33,173 nucleotides of DNA from a virus: the IMG/VR virus record IMGVR_UViG_3300034407_001577, positions 1 through 33,173 of that record; one strand, written 5' to 3'. This document shows, in pieces, positions 22,181-29,086 of this stretch. Position numbers and translations under genes: made by a program. Under the pieces are notes generated by a model. That model searched no databases. It had not been told where the DNA came from and saw only the letters and a program-made list of their open reading frames with translations. The number at the start of each line of letters is the position of its first letter. Position 1 is the first letter of the stretch.

Positions 22181-22577
22181 ATTGTAATTCTGGCATATTA
22201 CTTATAACCATTGTTAGTTCGTCAATGTCTTCACTCCTTAGAGTTTTTAATTTGCTTTTTATATATTCTCTTTTAGTTGTATTATCCATTTCGTCAATTT
22301 CAATAACAAGTTGTTTAAGCCATACGCTTAAATTATAATTATACATTGAATGTGTGCTAAATGTTTTAATAGAATAAATTAAAGTTGCATGGTTTATATT
22401 CCAACCATTTTTATTATAGAAGTCAACTATTTGATGTAATGGCATCCTTTTGTATTTAAACAATATATGGTTTAACAATGCCCTAACCTCTACATATTCT
22501 CTTTTTCTTGTAATCTTAAACACATCTAAACCTGATAGTGCTTTTATTTTATTTGCTATTTCTGTTTGTGTAATCAT
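22170..22577 (-). CDS. DnaA domain IV-like (origin-binding type) protein
   Basis: 135 aa from the ATG at 22577, which overlaps the preceding stop as ATGA; a longer frame to 22637 is rejected. Residues 5-75 resemble the C-terminal DNA-binding domain of DnaA: FKITRKREYVEVRALLNHIL corresponds to the basic loop and first helices, and INHATLIYSIKTF to the DHSTVIHAI-type signature helix. The ATPase domains are absent. A free domain IV could mark the phage origin, recruit host DnaA or block host boxes. Similarity is by eye and should be moderate. Confidence 0.6.
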   Translation of the reverse strand: MITQTEIANKIKALSGLDVFKITRKREYVEVRALLNHILFKYKRMPLHQIVDFYNKNGWNINHATLIYSIKTFSTHSMYNYNLSVWLKQLVIEIDEMDNTTKREYIKSKLKTLRSEDIDELTMVISNMPELQYEK

Positions 22578-22765
22578 GATAAATAATTTTGTTGAGCTTT
22601 GTAATCCTCTAAAGCGTGTAACATTGCACTGCAACATTCATAATGCTCTTCAATTTCATACTGCTCGATTAACATTGGTATCTCTTCTTCTCTTATAACT
22701 CTTTTTTTTAGACAAAGTAGAGTGTCCTCATAACAATCTAAATAATCTAAATATTGGTTTGCCAT
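22574..22765 (-). CDS. Small acidic protein of 63 aa
   Basis: Begins MANQYLDYLDCYEDTLLCLK; acidic and helical with four Cys (positions 11, 18, 44 and 45). The ATG follows the exonuclease stop with no gap, and its stop overlaps the DnaA-like gene. Not recognised; an exonuclease or replication accessory by position only. Confidence 0.6.
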   Translation of the reverse strand: MANQYLDYLDCYEDTLLCLKKRVIREEEIPMLIEQYEIEEHYECCSAMLHALEDYKAQQNYLS

Positions 22766-23548
22766 TTATAAAGTGTCTTCTACTAAGTAGTTTTCTAAAT
22801 CAAATTCATTCTTAATATAGTTTTCATATACTTTTATAGCATATTCAACTTTTTGCTCACCACTAAAATAGAAATTTTCGCTGACATTAAAAATACCTAT
22901 TTCATTTGTTGGCGATTTATCAATGACAATATACTTAAAATCTTTATAACTCTTGTTAAACAAATTACAATAAATGTAACATTGACTATCATAGTTATAT
23001 TTGTTGGCACTATATTTGAAAGCCGACAAAACTTGAGTTGTTTTTAAATCTATAAGATATTGCCCTAAAACATCTGCCTTAGCTCTAAAAGGGTATCCTA
23101 TTAAATTATTAACCATAGGCACTTCAAACTCACTATTCTCTATAAGTTCACTTGCAGGTTTGCAATTATAAAACCTATCTCTTAATCTTAACGCCTTGTC
23201 TCTGTCTTTTACAGTAAAGACATCCCATCTCTCTTCTTTAGCAAGTTTATATTCTTTACTTGCTTTTGTTTTTACATCCAAGAATAAACATTCATTAAAT
23301 TTATCTTTTTCTAAAATACTTGCATGAAATAAATAACCTTGTGCCAAAGCATCTGATTCAGTAGGCAGGTTTATTTGATTTAAGTATTCTAGTGGTGATT
23401 TGAGTAGTTGGCTTATTGCACTACTTGATAAACAAGCTTTTGCTAAGTAGCCATAATAAAAGCTATCTTGAATTGCTTTTTGTGTGAGTTCATGTCTATC
23501 ATGCATCTCGTTGTCTAAGGTAATAATTGGTTCTTTCATAGTTTTCAT
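22766..23548 (-). CDS. PD-(D/E)XK exonuclease (RecE/DUF3799-like)
   Basis: 260 aa. SSSAISQLLKSPLEYLNQ near residue 41 and QGYLFHASILE near 70 are typical of phage PD-(D/E)XK exonucleases. The catalytic core is Asp159 (RAKADVL), Asp167 and Lys169 (LIDLKTT), with the YxxQ-type helix NYDSQCYIY at about 185-193. Such 5'-3' exonucleases make 3' single strands for an annealing protein; here the partner should be the ERF protein at 28519-29082, though the two genes are 5 kb apart. Two close ATG codons exist at the start. Confidence 0.75.
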   Translation of the reverse strand: MKTMKEPIITLDNEMHDRHELTQKAIQDSFYYGYLAKACLSSSAISQLLKSPLEYLNQINLPTESDALAQGYLFHASILEKDKFNECLFLDVKTKASKEYKLAKEERWDVFTVKDRDKALRLRDRFYNCKPASELIENSEFEVPMVNNLIGYPFRAKADVLGQYLIDLKTTQVLSAFKYSANKYNYDSQCYIYCNLFNKSYKDFKYIVIDKSPTNEIGIFNVSENFYFSGEQKVEYAIKVYENYIKNEFDLENYLVEDTL

Positions 23549-23551
23549 TTT

Positions 23552-24022
23552 TTATTTAATAAAACAAACCCAGTGAGTTTGCATCTTCTTTCCAGATTTA
23601 TGACCGTATAACGGTTTTTTGTCTGTTAATTTTAATATATCTCTTATAGGAAATTGAACTTCGCACCATTTAAAAATTAAAGTGCCATTAGGTTTTAAAA
23701 CTCTAAAACATTCTTTAAATCCTTTTGCAATCATTTTTTGCCAACCCTCTTCTAAATTACCATATCTTTTTGTAATTTCTCCTAATTTATTTCTTTTTAT
23801 ATGAGGTGGGTCAAAAACAATATGCCAAAAAGAATTGTCAGGTTGTTTTATGTTTGTAAAATCTCCTATAATATCTGGATTAATCTCCATTTGTTTTTTG
23901 CCACTAGGATATATATTAAAATGTTTTTCTTTTCTTTTATCTAAAAACAAAGCCCTGTTGTCGTTTTTGTCAAACCACATGCCTTTTGCTCCACAACAAA
24001 CATCTAACACTTTTTTTTGCAT
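23552..24022 (-). CDS. SAM-dependent methyltransferase
   Basis: 156 aa. Motif I is VLDVCCGAKGMWF (residues 5-17), with an acidic LFLDKR after it. Motif IV is FDPPH (70-74), a DPPY-type catalytic motif with His in place of Tyr/Phe/Trp. The C-terminus has GFKECFRVLKPNGTLIFKW. DPPY-like motifs indicate amino-methylation of DNA adenine or cytosine, but no separate target recognition domain is present in this short protein. It may methylate phage DNA against restriction, or another substrate. One base separates it from the lipoprotein gene. Confidence 0.72.
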   Translation of the reverse strand: MQKKVLDVCCGAKGMWFDKNDNRALFLDKRKEKHFNIYPSGKKQMEINPDIIGDFTNIKQPDNSFWHIVFDPPHIKRNKLGEITKRYGNLEEGWQKMIAKGFKECFRVLKPNGTLIFKWCEVQFPIRDILKLTDKKPLYGHKSGKKMQTHWVCFIK

Positions 24023-24023
24023 T

Positions 24024-24269
24024 TTAATTACAATTTAAGTTATACTGATATGAAACGTAATATTCCCAACAACCTCCTTCTATATAATAAGTATAAACCT
24101 CATTGTTATAGCCGTCTCTACAAACGTAGATATACTTAACGGTATTGTCTCCGTATTCTACATGATAAGGTTCGTTAACAAAAGGTGCTGAAGGGTAATG
24201 ACTTAAATCACAATTATCACTGCAACTTAAAAACATAAATAAAATTAATGTGTAAAGTATTGTTCTCAT
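24024..24269 (-). CDS. Small lipoprotein (possible superinfection exclusion factor)
   Basis: 81 aa with a lipoprotein signal: MRTILYTLILFMFLSC, giving an LSC lipobox with lipidated Cys16, then SDNCDLSHYP. Four further Cys (CDL, VCRDG, GGCW, LNC) could form disulphides in the periplasm or at the outer surface. A promoter of host type lies just upstream (24288-24317) inside the replication operon. Phage-coded lipoproteins often block superinfection or mask receptors; that role is inferred. Confidence 0.7.
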   Translation of the reverse strand: MRTILYTLILFMFLSCSDNCDLSHYPSAPFVNEPYHVEYGDNTVKYIYVCRDGYNNEVYTYYIEGGCWEYYVSYQYNLNCN

Positions 24270-24287
24270 ATATCTTTGTTTTCAACA

Positions 24288-24317
24288 CAAAGTTAATAAA
24301 AGAACTGAATAAAACAA
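24288..24317 (-). promoter_or_regulatory. Bacteroidota-type promoter before the lipoprotein gene
   Basis: Minus strand: TTG (24317-24315), 19 bp, TAACTTTG (24295-24288), a full match to TAnnTTTG. Transcription would begin about 10-15 bases before the ATG at 24269. It lets the lipoprotein and the following methyltransferase be made independently of the upstream operon. Confidence 0.68.
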
Positions 24318-24320
24318 GTA

Positions 24321-24467
24321 TTACATGAAATTCTTTTTCCAAATATCTAAACCAACTGCATAGCGTTGTTTTGTATCTGGGTATTCAAGTATCATTTTAG
24401 CGTTGTTCATAAACCTTGCTAAAAAACTTGCTTTCTCTTCGTATTTTTTTGGTTTTAATAATGGCAT
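24321..24467 (-). CDS. Small protein of 48 aa, phage-head-like motif
   Basis: ATG at 24467, stop TAA at 24323-24321. The pattern F..RFMN..KMILEYPDTKQRYAV....W resembles a short conserved segment found at the ends of some phage proteases and as separate small proteins (F..R.M....M..EYPD..QR.AV). Here it lies in the replication region. Function not known. Confidence 0.62.
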   Translation of the reverse strand: MPLLKPKKYEEKASFLARFMNNAKMILEYPDTKQRYAVGLDIWKKNFM

Positions 24468-24499
24468 ATATAAATAACAAATATAAGTTATTGTGTACT

Positions 24500-24907
24500 T
24501 TAGAATTTACATTTTTTGCAATTCCATTTTTTACCCATTTGATTTATGTACTCTTTAAAGTCTTTTGTGTCTTTATAATAAGTCCAAACTTTATTGTAAT
24601 ATATTCCAGAAACTCTACATTTCTCTAAGGGTATGTTTAAATCATCATCATTAAAATCGTGTTCTACTTTTAAAACTGCTGATTTATTGGTGTGCCAAGA
24701 ATCTGAAATTCTTTCAAGTAACAATTTTTGACCTGTTGGTATCTTGTTAAATTTATACTTAACCTCAATAAGAATTAAAACTTCATTGTCAAATTCCAAA
24801 ACAGCATCAATATCTGATGGGTGTAGCTTTCCGTTTTGAACGCCTGTAAAATCAATAACTTGTTTTACTTTTTTTCTGTTTCGGATTAAACTTTTGTTTT
24901 CAATCAT
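24500..24907 (-). CDS. PD-(D/E)XK nuclease-fold protein
   Basis: 135 aa from the ATG at 24907; an in-frame start at 24934 would overlap the upstream gene by 35 bases. Residues 1-25 are basic. Asp34 in SDIDAVLEF and Glu48-Val-Lys50 in LILIEVKYK form the nuclease core, followed by TGQKLLLERI, a typical Gln-containing helix. The Cys-rich tail KKWNCKKCKF may bind metal. Likely an endonuclease or a junction resolvase in DNA replication; the substrate cannot be deduced. Confidence 0.6.
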   Translation of the reverse strand: MIENKSLIRNRKKVKQVIDFTGVQNGKLHPSDIDAVLEFDNEVLILIEVKYKFNKIPTGQKLLLERISDSWHTNKSAVLKVEHDFNDDDLNIPLEKCRVSGIYYNKVWTYYKDTKDFKEYINQMGKKWNCKKCKF

Positions 24908-25304
24908 TATTATATTCTTTATAAACTCGCTCAAGTTTATTGTGTAAGTTATTCTTAAAACAAGACGAACAACTTGTTAAGCTCATTTTTTGGTGAAATA
25001 TTCTGTTATATATTCTAAGTAGTTTTTGTTGAGTTTGAGGGTGTACAGTAGGTTTTGCCTCAGTAAAATATTTGTCTAAATATTCATATTCATCTTCTGT
25101 TAAACATTCAGGTTTGTAATAAGGAAATAAATAATTTAATTTTTCCTTACGCTCTTCACATCCACAATCTTCTCCAAGTATCCATTTAGCTACTTTAGCT
25201 ATTCCTGTTTTTTCAAGTACCTTTTCAACTGTATCTCCTAGTCCTTTAGCTTTTGTATTTTTTGTACTCTTCTTTGCTTTCTTTTCTAATTTTTTCTTTG
25301 GCAT
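24900..25304 (-). CDS. Conserved-looking Cys-containing phage protein, unknown function
   Basis: 134 aa. A Lys-rich N-terminus (MPKKKLEKKAKKSTKNTKAK) leads to GLGDTVEKVLEKTGIAKVAK, then DCGCEERKEKLNYLFPY and a later SCSSC pair (Cys112, Cys115). The four or five Cys could bind zinc. I recall close relatives (GLGDTVEK..K.TGI, DCGC.ERKEKLN) in many Bacteroidota phages, always unannotated. The start overlaps the sigma-like gene by 59 bases in another frame, the longest overlap in this part. Confidence 0.7.
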   Translation of the reverse strand: MPKKKLEKKAKKSTKNTKAKGLGDTVEKVLEKTGIAKVAKWILGEDCGCEERKEKLNYLFPYYKPECLTEDEYEYLDKYFTEAKPTVHPQTQQKLLRIYNRIFHQKMSLTSCSSCFKNNLHNKLERVYKEYNND

Positions 25305-25815
25305 TTGTTAATGTATTAAATATTGAACTTAAACTTATTTTTGTCTCTTTACTAATATCTCGCATACTCATATCAGTGTTTAAATATAACTTAGTAAGCT
25401 TCTTATCGTACCAATACCACTCTTCAATTACACTTTCTATTTTATTGTACAACGCCTCTAAGTTAACTTTTTTTTTGTAATTATCATTATGTTCGTCAAT
25501 ATCAAAGGCAATTTGATTTATAATATAATTGTATTTTTCAGCATCTATATCTGAAAACAATACTGTTTTTTTATTTTTATTATAATTAGTAAACTTACTA
25601 TAATATAAGTTTCTTAAAGTAATGTATATATAAAATGTATTAATTTCAGTTTCATTATACATAATTCTTTTAATGTCTTTTGTATAATCGTACATTCTTA
25701 AATACATTTCTTGTACTAATTCATTTGAATCGTTATTATCTAATTTAAAACTCTTAGCCATATTTAACCACTCGTTATGCCTTTTTGCCAATATGTTAAG
25801 TATCTTAGAACTCAT
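25246..25815 (-). CDS. RNA polymerase sigma factor-like protein
   Basis: 189 aa. Residues about 25-70 resemble sigma region 2 (DSNELVQEMYLRMYDYTKDI, followed by FYIYITLRNLYYSKF). Residues about 140-180 resemble region 4 with a helix-turn-helix (NTDMSMRDISKETKISLSSI, then FNTLTNAKEKIRKE). The pattern is of a small ECF-type sigma-70 protein with an acidic linker. It could redirect host RNA polymerase to phage promoters, notably the late operon, which lacks a host-type promoter. Sequence similarity to sigma factors is weak in places, so the role is inferred. Confidence 0.62.
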   Translation of the reverse strand: MSSKILNILAKRHNEWLNMAKSFKLDNNDSNELVQEMYLRMYDYTKDIKRIMYNETEINTFYIYITLRNLYYSKFTNYNKNKKTVLFSDIDAEKYNYIINQIAFDIDEHNDNYKKKVNLEALYNKIESVIEEWYWYDKKLTKLYLNTDMSMRDISKETKISLSSIFNTLTNAKEKIRKESKEEYKKYKS

Positions 25816-26095
25816 TATTTAATATTATGTCTCTAAGTTTGTCAAATGAATTCACAACATAATAGTTTCCTTGCCATTCAGCTTGAAACTTTATTTCGTC
25901 TGGCGTTAATTTTTGTTGTGCAAGTGGCTTATCACCATCTTTAATTTCTATAAGATAATTGTTGTTATTATAGCCGACTATAATATCTGGTGCACCTTTG
26001 CCTAATTGATGAGTATGGAGGACAGAGCATCCTGCCTCTCTAATTTGAGAGACAATCTTTTTTTGATTAGCATCTACTCTTGCTCGTTTTCGCAT
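25805..26095 (-). CDS. VRR-NUC domain nuclease
   Basis: 96 aa, a stand-alone VRR-NUC domain: basic start (MRKRARVDANQKKIVSQI), GKGAPDIIVGYNNNNYLIEIKDG with Asp37, Glu50 and Lys52 as the catalytic set, then QQKLTPDEIKFQAEWQG and a final strand YYVVNSFDKL. Stand-alone phage VRR-NUC proteins are structure-specific (junction) nucleases. Directly follows the primase-helicase gene with a 22-base overlap. Confidence 0.85.
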   Translation of the reverse strand: MRKRARVDANQKKIVSQIREAGCSVLHTHQLGKGAPDIIVGYNNNNYLIEIKDGDKPLAQQKLTPDEIKFQAEWQGNYYVVNSFDKLRDIILNNEF

Positions 26096-27801
26096 CTGAT
26101 ATTATCTACTTCATCAAAGGGTGTTTGATTATTAAAATAATATCTGTTTGATTTTCTATGATATGTTATACCTTCAATATCTTGAGGATAACCTACCAAT
26201 TTTTGTTTCTTTATTTTCTGACTGCCAAATGTAACTTGAGTATTACTAAAATCTAAAGCTCTATTTGGTCTCCATACAAAAAGCACATTATCACTTTTAT
26301 CTGCAAATGTTCCACCACCTTTAATTGAATTTACATCTGGTTTTCTATACCTACCATTATCATCTTTTTGTGGTGTAACTTGGTGTGCAACTAAATGAAC
26401 TGATATTTTGTTTTCTACGGCAAACCTTTTAAGTTCACTCATAAACCTACTTATATATAAATCTTCTCTTTCACCTCGTTGCATCCTGTGTTGTACAGTG
26501 TTGTATGGGTCAATAATCAATGAACGTATGCCTTTTGTCTTAACTAAAAACTTAGCTCTTTCAAATATGTCCTCTAATTTATAACTTTTTTTTGGATATA
26601 TAATAAAAAAATGTTTTTTCATAAACTCCATGCCTTTTTTAAAGTCGCTTTCACTCATATAATTATTAGCATAAAAAGGGTCAGAGCTCTTGCCTATATA
26701 ACATTCTATTAAGTCATGGAAAAAATCATTTATTGGCATATTCTCTGGACTAAACACTGCAAACTTCCATCCGTCGTGAAATGCCTTTAGAACTGATAGC
26801 TGATTTAAAAACATACTTTTTCCTTCGTTTTGATAACCTGTCCAAATATTTACTTCACCATTTCTCCAAGTCCATGCCCTATCAATAGCTTCAATGTGCG
26901 TTGTAGAACCTCTCTCTTGTCCGTTTCTATAACCGTCTAACATACTATCGTATATATCACTAACATCAAATATACCTTCTACTTTAGGAACTCTTGCGTG
27001 TTTAAATCTATATTGTAAAGATTCTACGCCTTCATTAAGTAAAACTTCATTAGCGTCTTTATATGGGTTTGTATCTATTAATCTAATTTTTTCAGCACCA
27101 ATACGTCTTATAAGTTCCTCTTCTAAATACCTTCCGTTTTCGTCATTGTCAGTACATAAATAAACTACTTTAGCATTTTCAAATACTTCATAAGAGTTTG
27201 TTATACATTCTAATTTCTTATCTAAGTTTTTATCTCTTACGTTTGGAGCACCCATATTTACAGAGGTATGCCAAGTAAAACCTGCAACCTCCCAACTAAG
27301 CGAATCAAATTCACCTTCACATAATATAACAAAATCTTGATTTACAACCCTATCGTAATTAAATATTATAGGTTCTCCATTTTTTGACTGAGTAAAAGTT
27401 TTATTATCAATACCTCTTGTTTTATAATTTACAAGCTCATTGTTTTTAAGATATGGAAATACAATACTTTTGCCGTCTTTAGTAGTTGTAATTTTATTGT
27501 TTTCAATAACCTCATTTGTTATGCCTCTATTGTTAAGAAACTTAATAGCACTTGAATTTATTTTCTGTAAATTATTTGTTGTTGGTTTAGTATATATTCT
27601 TTGTTGTATCATATTGTTGTTAGGGTTAACAGAACCGTTCCAACCACAATGGTGGCAGTGATATAGTCCATCGTCTAGGTTAATTGATAAAGATGTGTCT
27701 CTTTTATTTTTCCTAGTATGACTACATTTTGGACACTTTACTTTCTGTTGAGAGTATTTGCCTTTAGGTACGATTCCAATTTTTTCAAAGTTTTCTTGCA
27801 T
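26074..27801 (-). CDS. Primase-helicase (Twinkle/T7 gp4-like)
   Basis: 575 aa from the ATG at 27801. The in-frame GTG at 27834 lies inside the operator repeat and is rejected. Zinc ribbon with Cys23, Cys26, Cys49 and Cys52; TOPRIM primase with Glu161 (ILCEGEFDS) and CTDNDENG at 216-223; RecA-like DnaB helicase with Walker A GYQNEGKS at 321-328 and Walker B LIIDPYN with Asp430. It unwinds the fork and makes primers. Its leader carries the palindromic repeats 27827-27887, so its expression is probably controlled together with the late operon. No DNA polymerase gene is present, so host polymerase must follow it. Confidence 0.9.
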   Translation of the reverse strand: MQENFEKIGIVPKGKYSQQKVKCPKCSHTRKNKRDTSLSINLDDGLYHCHHCGWNGSVNPNNNMIQQRIYTKPTTNNLQKINSSAIKFLNNRGITNEVIENNKITTTKDGKSIVFPYLKNNELVNYKTRGIDNKTFTQSKNGEPIIFNYDRVVNQDFVILCEGEFDSLSWEVAGFTWHTSVNMGAPNVRDKNLDKKLECITNSYEVFENAKVVYLCTDNDENGRYLEEELIRRIGAEKIRLIDTNPYKDANEVLLNEGVESLQYRFKHARVPKVEGIFDVSDIYDSMLDGYRNGQERGSTTHIEAIDRAWTWRNGEVNIWTGYQNEGKSMFLNQLSVLKAFHDGWKFAVFSPENMPINDFFHDLIECYIGKSSDPFYANNYMSESDFKKGMEFMKKHFFIIYPKKSYKLEDIFERAKFLVKTKGIRSLIIDPYNTVQHRMQRGEREDLYISRFMSELKRFAVENKISVHLVAHQVTPQKDDNGRYRKPDVNSIKGGGTFADKSDNVLFVWRPNRALDFSNTQVTFGSQKIKKQKLVGYPQDIEGITYHRKSNRYYFNNQTPFDEVDNIRCENEQE

Positions 27802-27826
27802 AGTATTATTTTTTGTGTATATTTTA

Positions 27827-27887
27827 TAATACACTATGTAATATAATACACTATGTATTATTTATTTCTATAATACACTATGTATTA
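27827..27887. repeat. Three palindromic repeats TAATACACTATGTA before the primase-helicase
   Basis: Copies begin at 27827, 27844 and 27871 (17 and 27 bp apart). The last two are perfect 17-bp palindromes, TAATACA-CTA-TGTATTA. The element is the same as in the 15227-15308 cluster. The last copy includes the stop codon of the winged-helix gene. AACTGACA follows at 27893-27900; its complement TGTCAGTT flanks the other cluster. Confidence 0.85.
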
Positions 27888-28190
27888 CATACAACTGACA
27901 TTTTTAGCATCTGGACTAACATAAATCTTACGCTCTTTACCGTCGTTTCCTAAGCTTTTTGTAACTCTTTTTATATATTCTTTGTTTTCTAAGTTCTTTA
28001 ATATTCTATATAAAGTTCTATCGTTTAAGTTTAATGCCATACAAATACTTTCATTTGAGGCATAACAATAACCTTTTTTAATTGATAGTGAATCTATATA
28101 TGATAATACAGTGGCTTCTGATATTGATAAATTTGTATTCATAAATGCTAAATTAATGTTAACGTATTTTGTGTTTTTTCTTTGTGTCAT
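27885..28190 (-). CDS. Winged-helix DNA-binding protein
   Basis: 101 aa. The fold-defining part is SISEATVLSYIDSLSIKKG, then ASNESICMALNLNDRTLYRI and LKNLENKEYIKRVTKSL, a helix-turn-helix of the HTH_36/replication-initiator type with a wing near GNDGKERKIYVS. Proteins like this are replication initiators or regulators. Its gene ends exactly at the palindromic repeats that precede the primase-helicase, so it is the best candidate for the protein that binds them, an inference from adjacency. Confidence 0.75.
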   Translation of the reverse strand: MTQRKNTKYVNINLAFMNTNLSISEATVLSYIDSLSIKKGYCYASNESICMALNLNDRTLYRILKNLENKEYIKRVTKSLGNDGKERKIYVSPDAKNVSCM

Positions 28191-28205
28191 AATATTAGAT
28201 AATAA

Positions 28206-28233
28206 TCCCCCAAATCAACTAAGAAATGGGGGA
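28206..28233 (-). other. Hairpin between the SSB-like and winged-helix genes
   Basis: TCCCCCA (28206-28212) pairs with TGGGGGA (28227-28233) around a 14-base loop. On the minus strand no U-run follows (ATTATTATCT), so it is at most a weak terminator, more likely an attenuation or RNA-stability element. Confidence 0.5.
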
Positions 28234-28241
28234 ATGTTAAT

Positions 28242-28505
28242 TTAAAACGGCAAATCTGGTGTCGGTAATTCTTGAGCAGGTTGCGATTGTGCTTCTTTGT
28301 TTTCTGGCACATATTCGTCAACCCAAACAGTGTGAGTTTTACCATATTGGTCAGTCTCTCTTTTTTTACCAATAGTAAGTTTTACATAGCGTTTTCCCAT
28401 GTATTCAAACCAGTGTTCTTTTAGTTTTTCTTCACCAATAGTAAAGTTTACTAAATCGTAGTTTCCAACTTTTTTTCCACTACCTACATACTTTTTTTCA
28501 TTCAT
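28242..28505 (-). CDS. Putative single-stranded DNA-binding protein
   Basis: 87 aa. Beta-rich core (GNYDLVNFTIGEEKLKEHWF, then KRYVKLTIGKKRETD and HTVWVDEYVPE) and a flexible Gln/Pro tail ending TPDLPF. The last four residues DLPF resemble the DDDIPF/DDDLPF tip by which bacterial SSB recruits partners. Position between the ERF annealing protein and replication genes fits. It is much shorter than host SSB, and the OB fold is not proven by sequence. Confidence 0.55.
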   Translation of the reverse strand: MNEKKYVGSGKKVGNYDLVNFTIGEEKLKEHWFEYMGKRYVKLTIGKKRETDQYGKTHTVWVDEYVPENKEAQSQPAQELPTPDLPF

Positions 28506-28518
28506 AATTTAATTTAAT

Positions 28519-29082
28519 TTAGGTTAATAATAATTTTTCTACTTTCTTACTTACTTTATATTTTTTTCTAATATCGGTGATAGTAAAACCTTTTTCTTTA
28601 ATAGCTTGTTTAGCTTTGTTAAATTTATCTCCTTTCTCTTCCAACCAATCTTTATTTGGCTCTAACACGCTTGTAGAAGCGTTTTCAGGCATCTTAGAGT
28701 GATTATTAGTAGCATCTGCATCTTTGGTGTCATCAATTAAAAATAAGCCGTTTAAAGCGTACTTTCTAGCATAACTGCTTGATGCACCATAACATTGAGC
28801 TACATCCATTCCTTTTCTATTAAGGTTAATTCCTGCTTGTGCTCTGACTTGTAATTTGTCTTTGCCGTCAGTAATTTCAGCAACAGCATTTACAAACAAT
28901 GGCTCTGGAGCAATAGAATCAGATATTGTTAGCAACAACCCTTCTTTAATAAGTAAAGGTTTAACTGCCTCTAAAATGTCTTCACAACTTCTATAATTAT
29001 AATTACCGAAATTGTTTCTTTGATTTTTAGGTGCTTTCAAACTCCCTTGAATACGCACCAACTTCTTTGTTAAGTTTTCCAT
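28519..29082 (-). CDS. erf: ERF family single-strand annealing protein
   Basis: 187 aa from the ATG at 29082 (MENLTKKLVRIQGSLKAP); the longer frame to 29145 starts within the terminator and is rejected. The ERF core is plain: QRNNFGNYNYRSCEDILEAV, KPLLIKEGLLLTISD, GMDVAQCYGASSSYARKYAL and NGLFLIDDTKDADATN. ERF proteins anneal single strands for phage recombination and end joining. A basic C-terminal helix (IRKKYKVSKKVEKLLL) follows a spacer. Works most likely with the exonuclease at 22766-23548. Its promoter lies only 4 bases before the ATG. Confidence 0.88.
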   Translation of the reverse strand: MENLTKKLVRIQGSLKAPKNQRNNFGNYNYRSCEDILEAVKPLLIKEGLLLTISDSIAPEPLFVNAVAEITDGKDKLQVRAQAGINLNRKGMDVAQCYGASSSYARKYALNGLFLIDDTKDADATNNHSKMPENASTSVLEPNKDWLEEKGDKFNKAKQAIKEKGFTITDIRKKYKVSKKVEKLLLT

Positions 29083-29086
29083 ACAA

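Noticed and set aside
27802-27834. Upstream GTG start at 27834 for the primase-helicase
   Set aside because: It lies inside the palindromic repeat and adds 11 residues before the typical N-terminus; the ATG at 27801 has a normal A-rich leader.
28187-28372. 61-codon frame overlapping the SSB-like gene
   Set aside because: Out-of-frame shadow of the 28242-28505 gene crossing the hairpin at 28206-28233.
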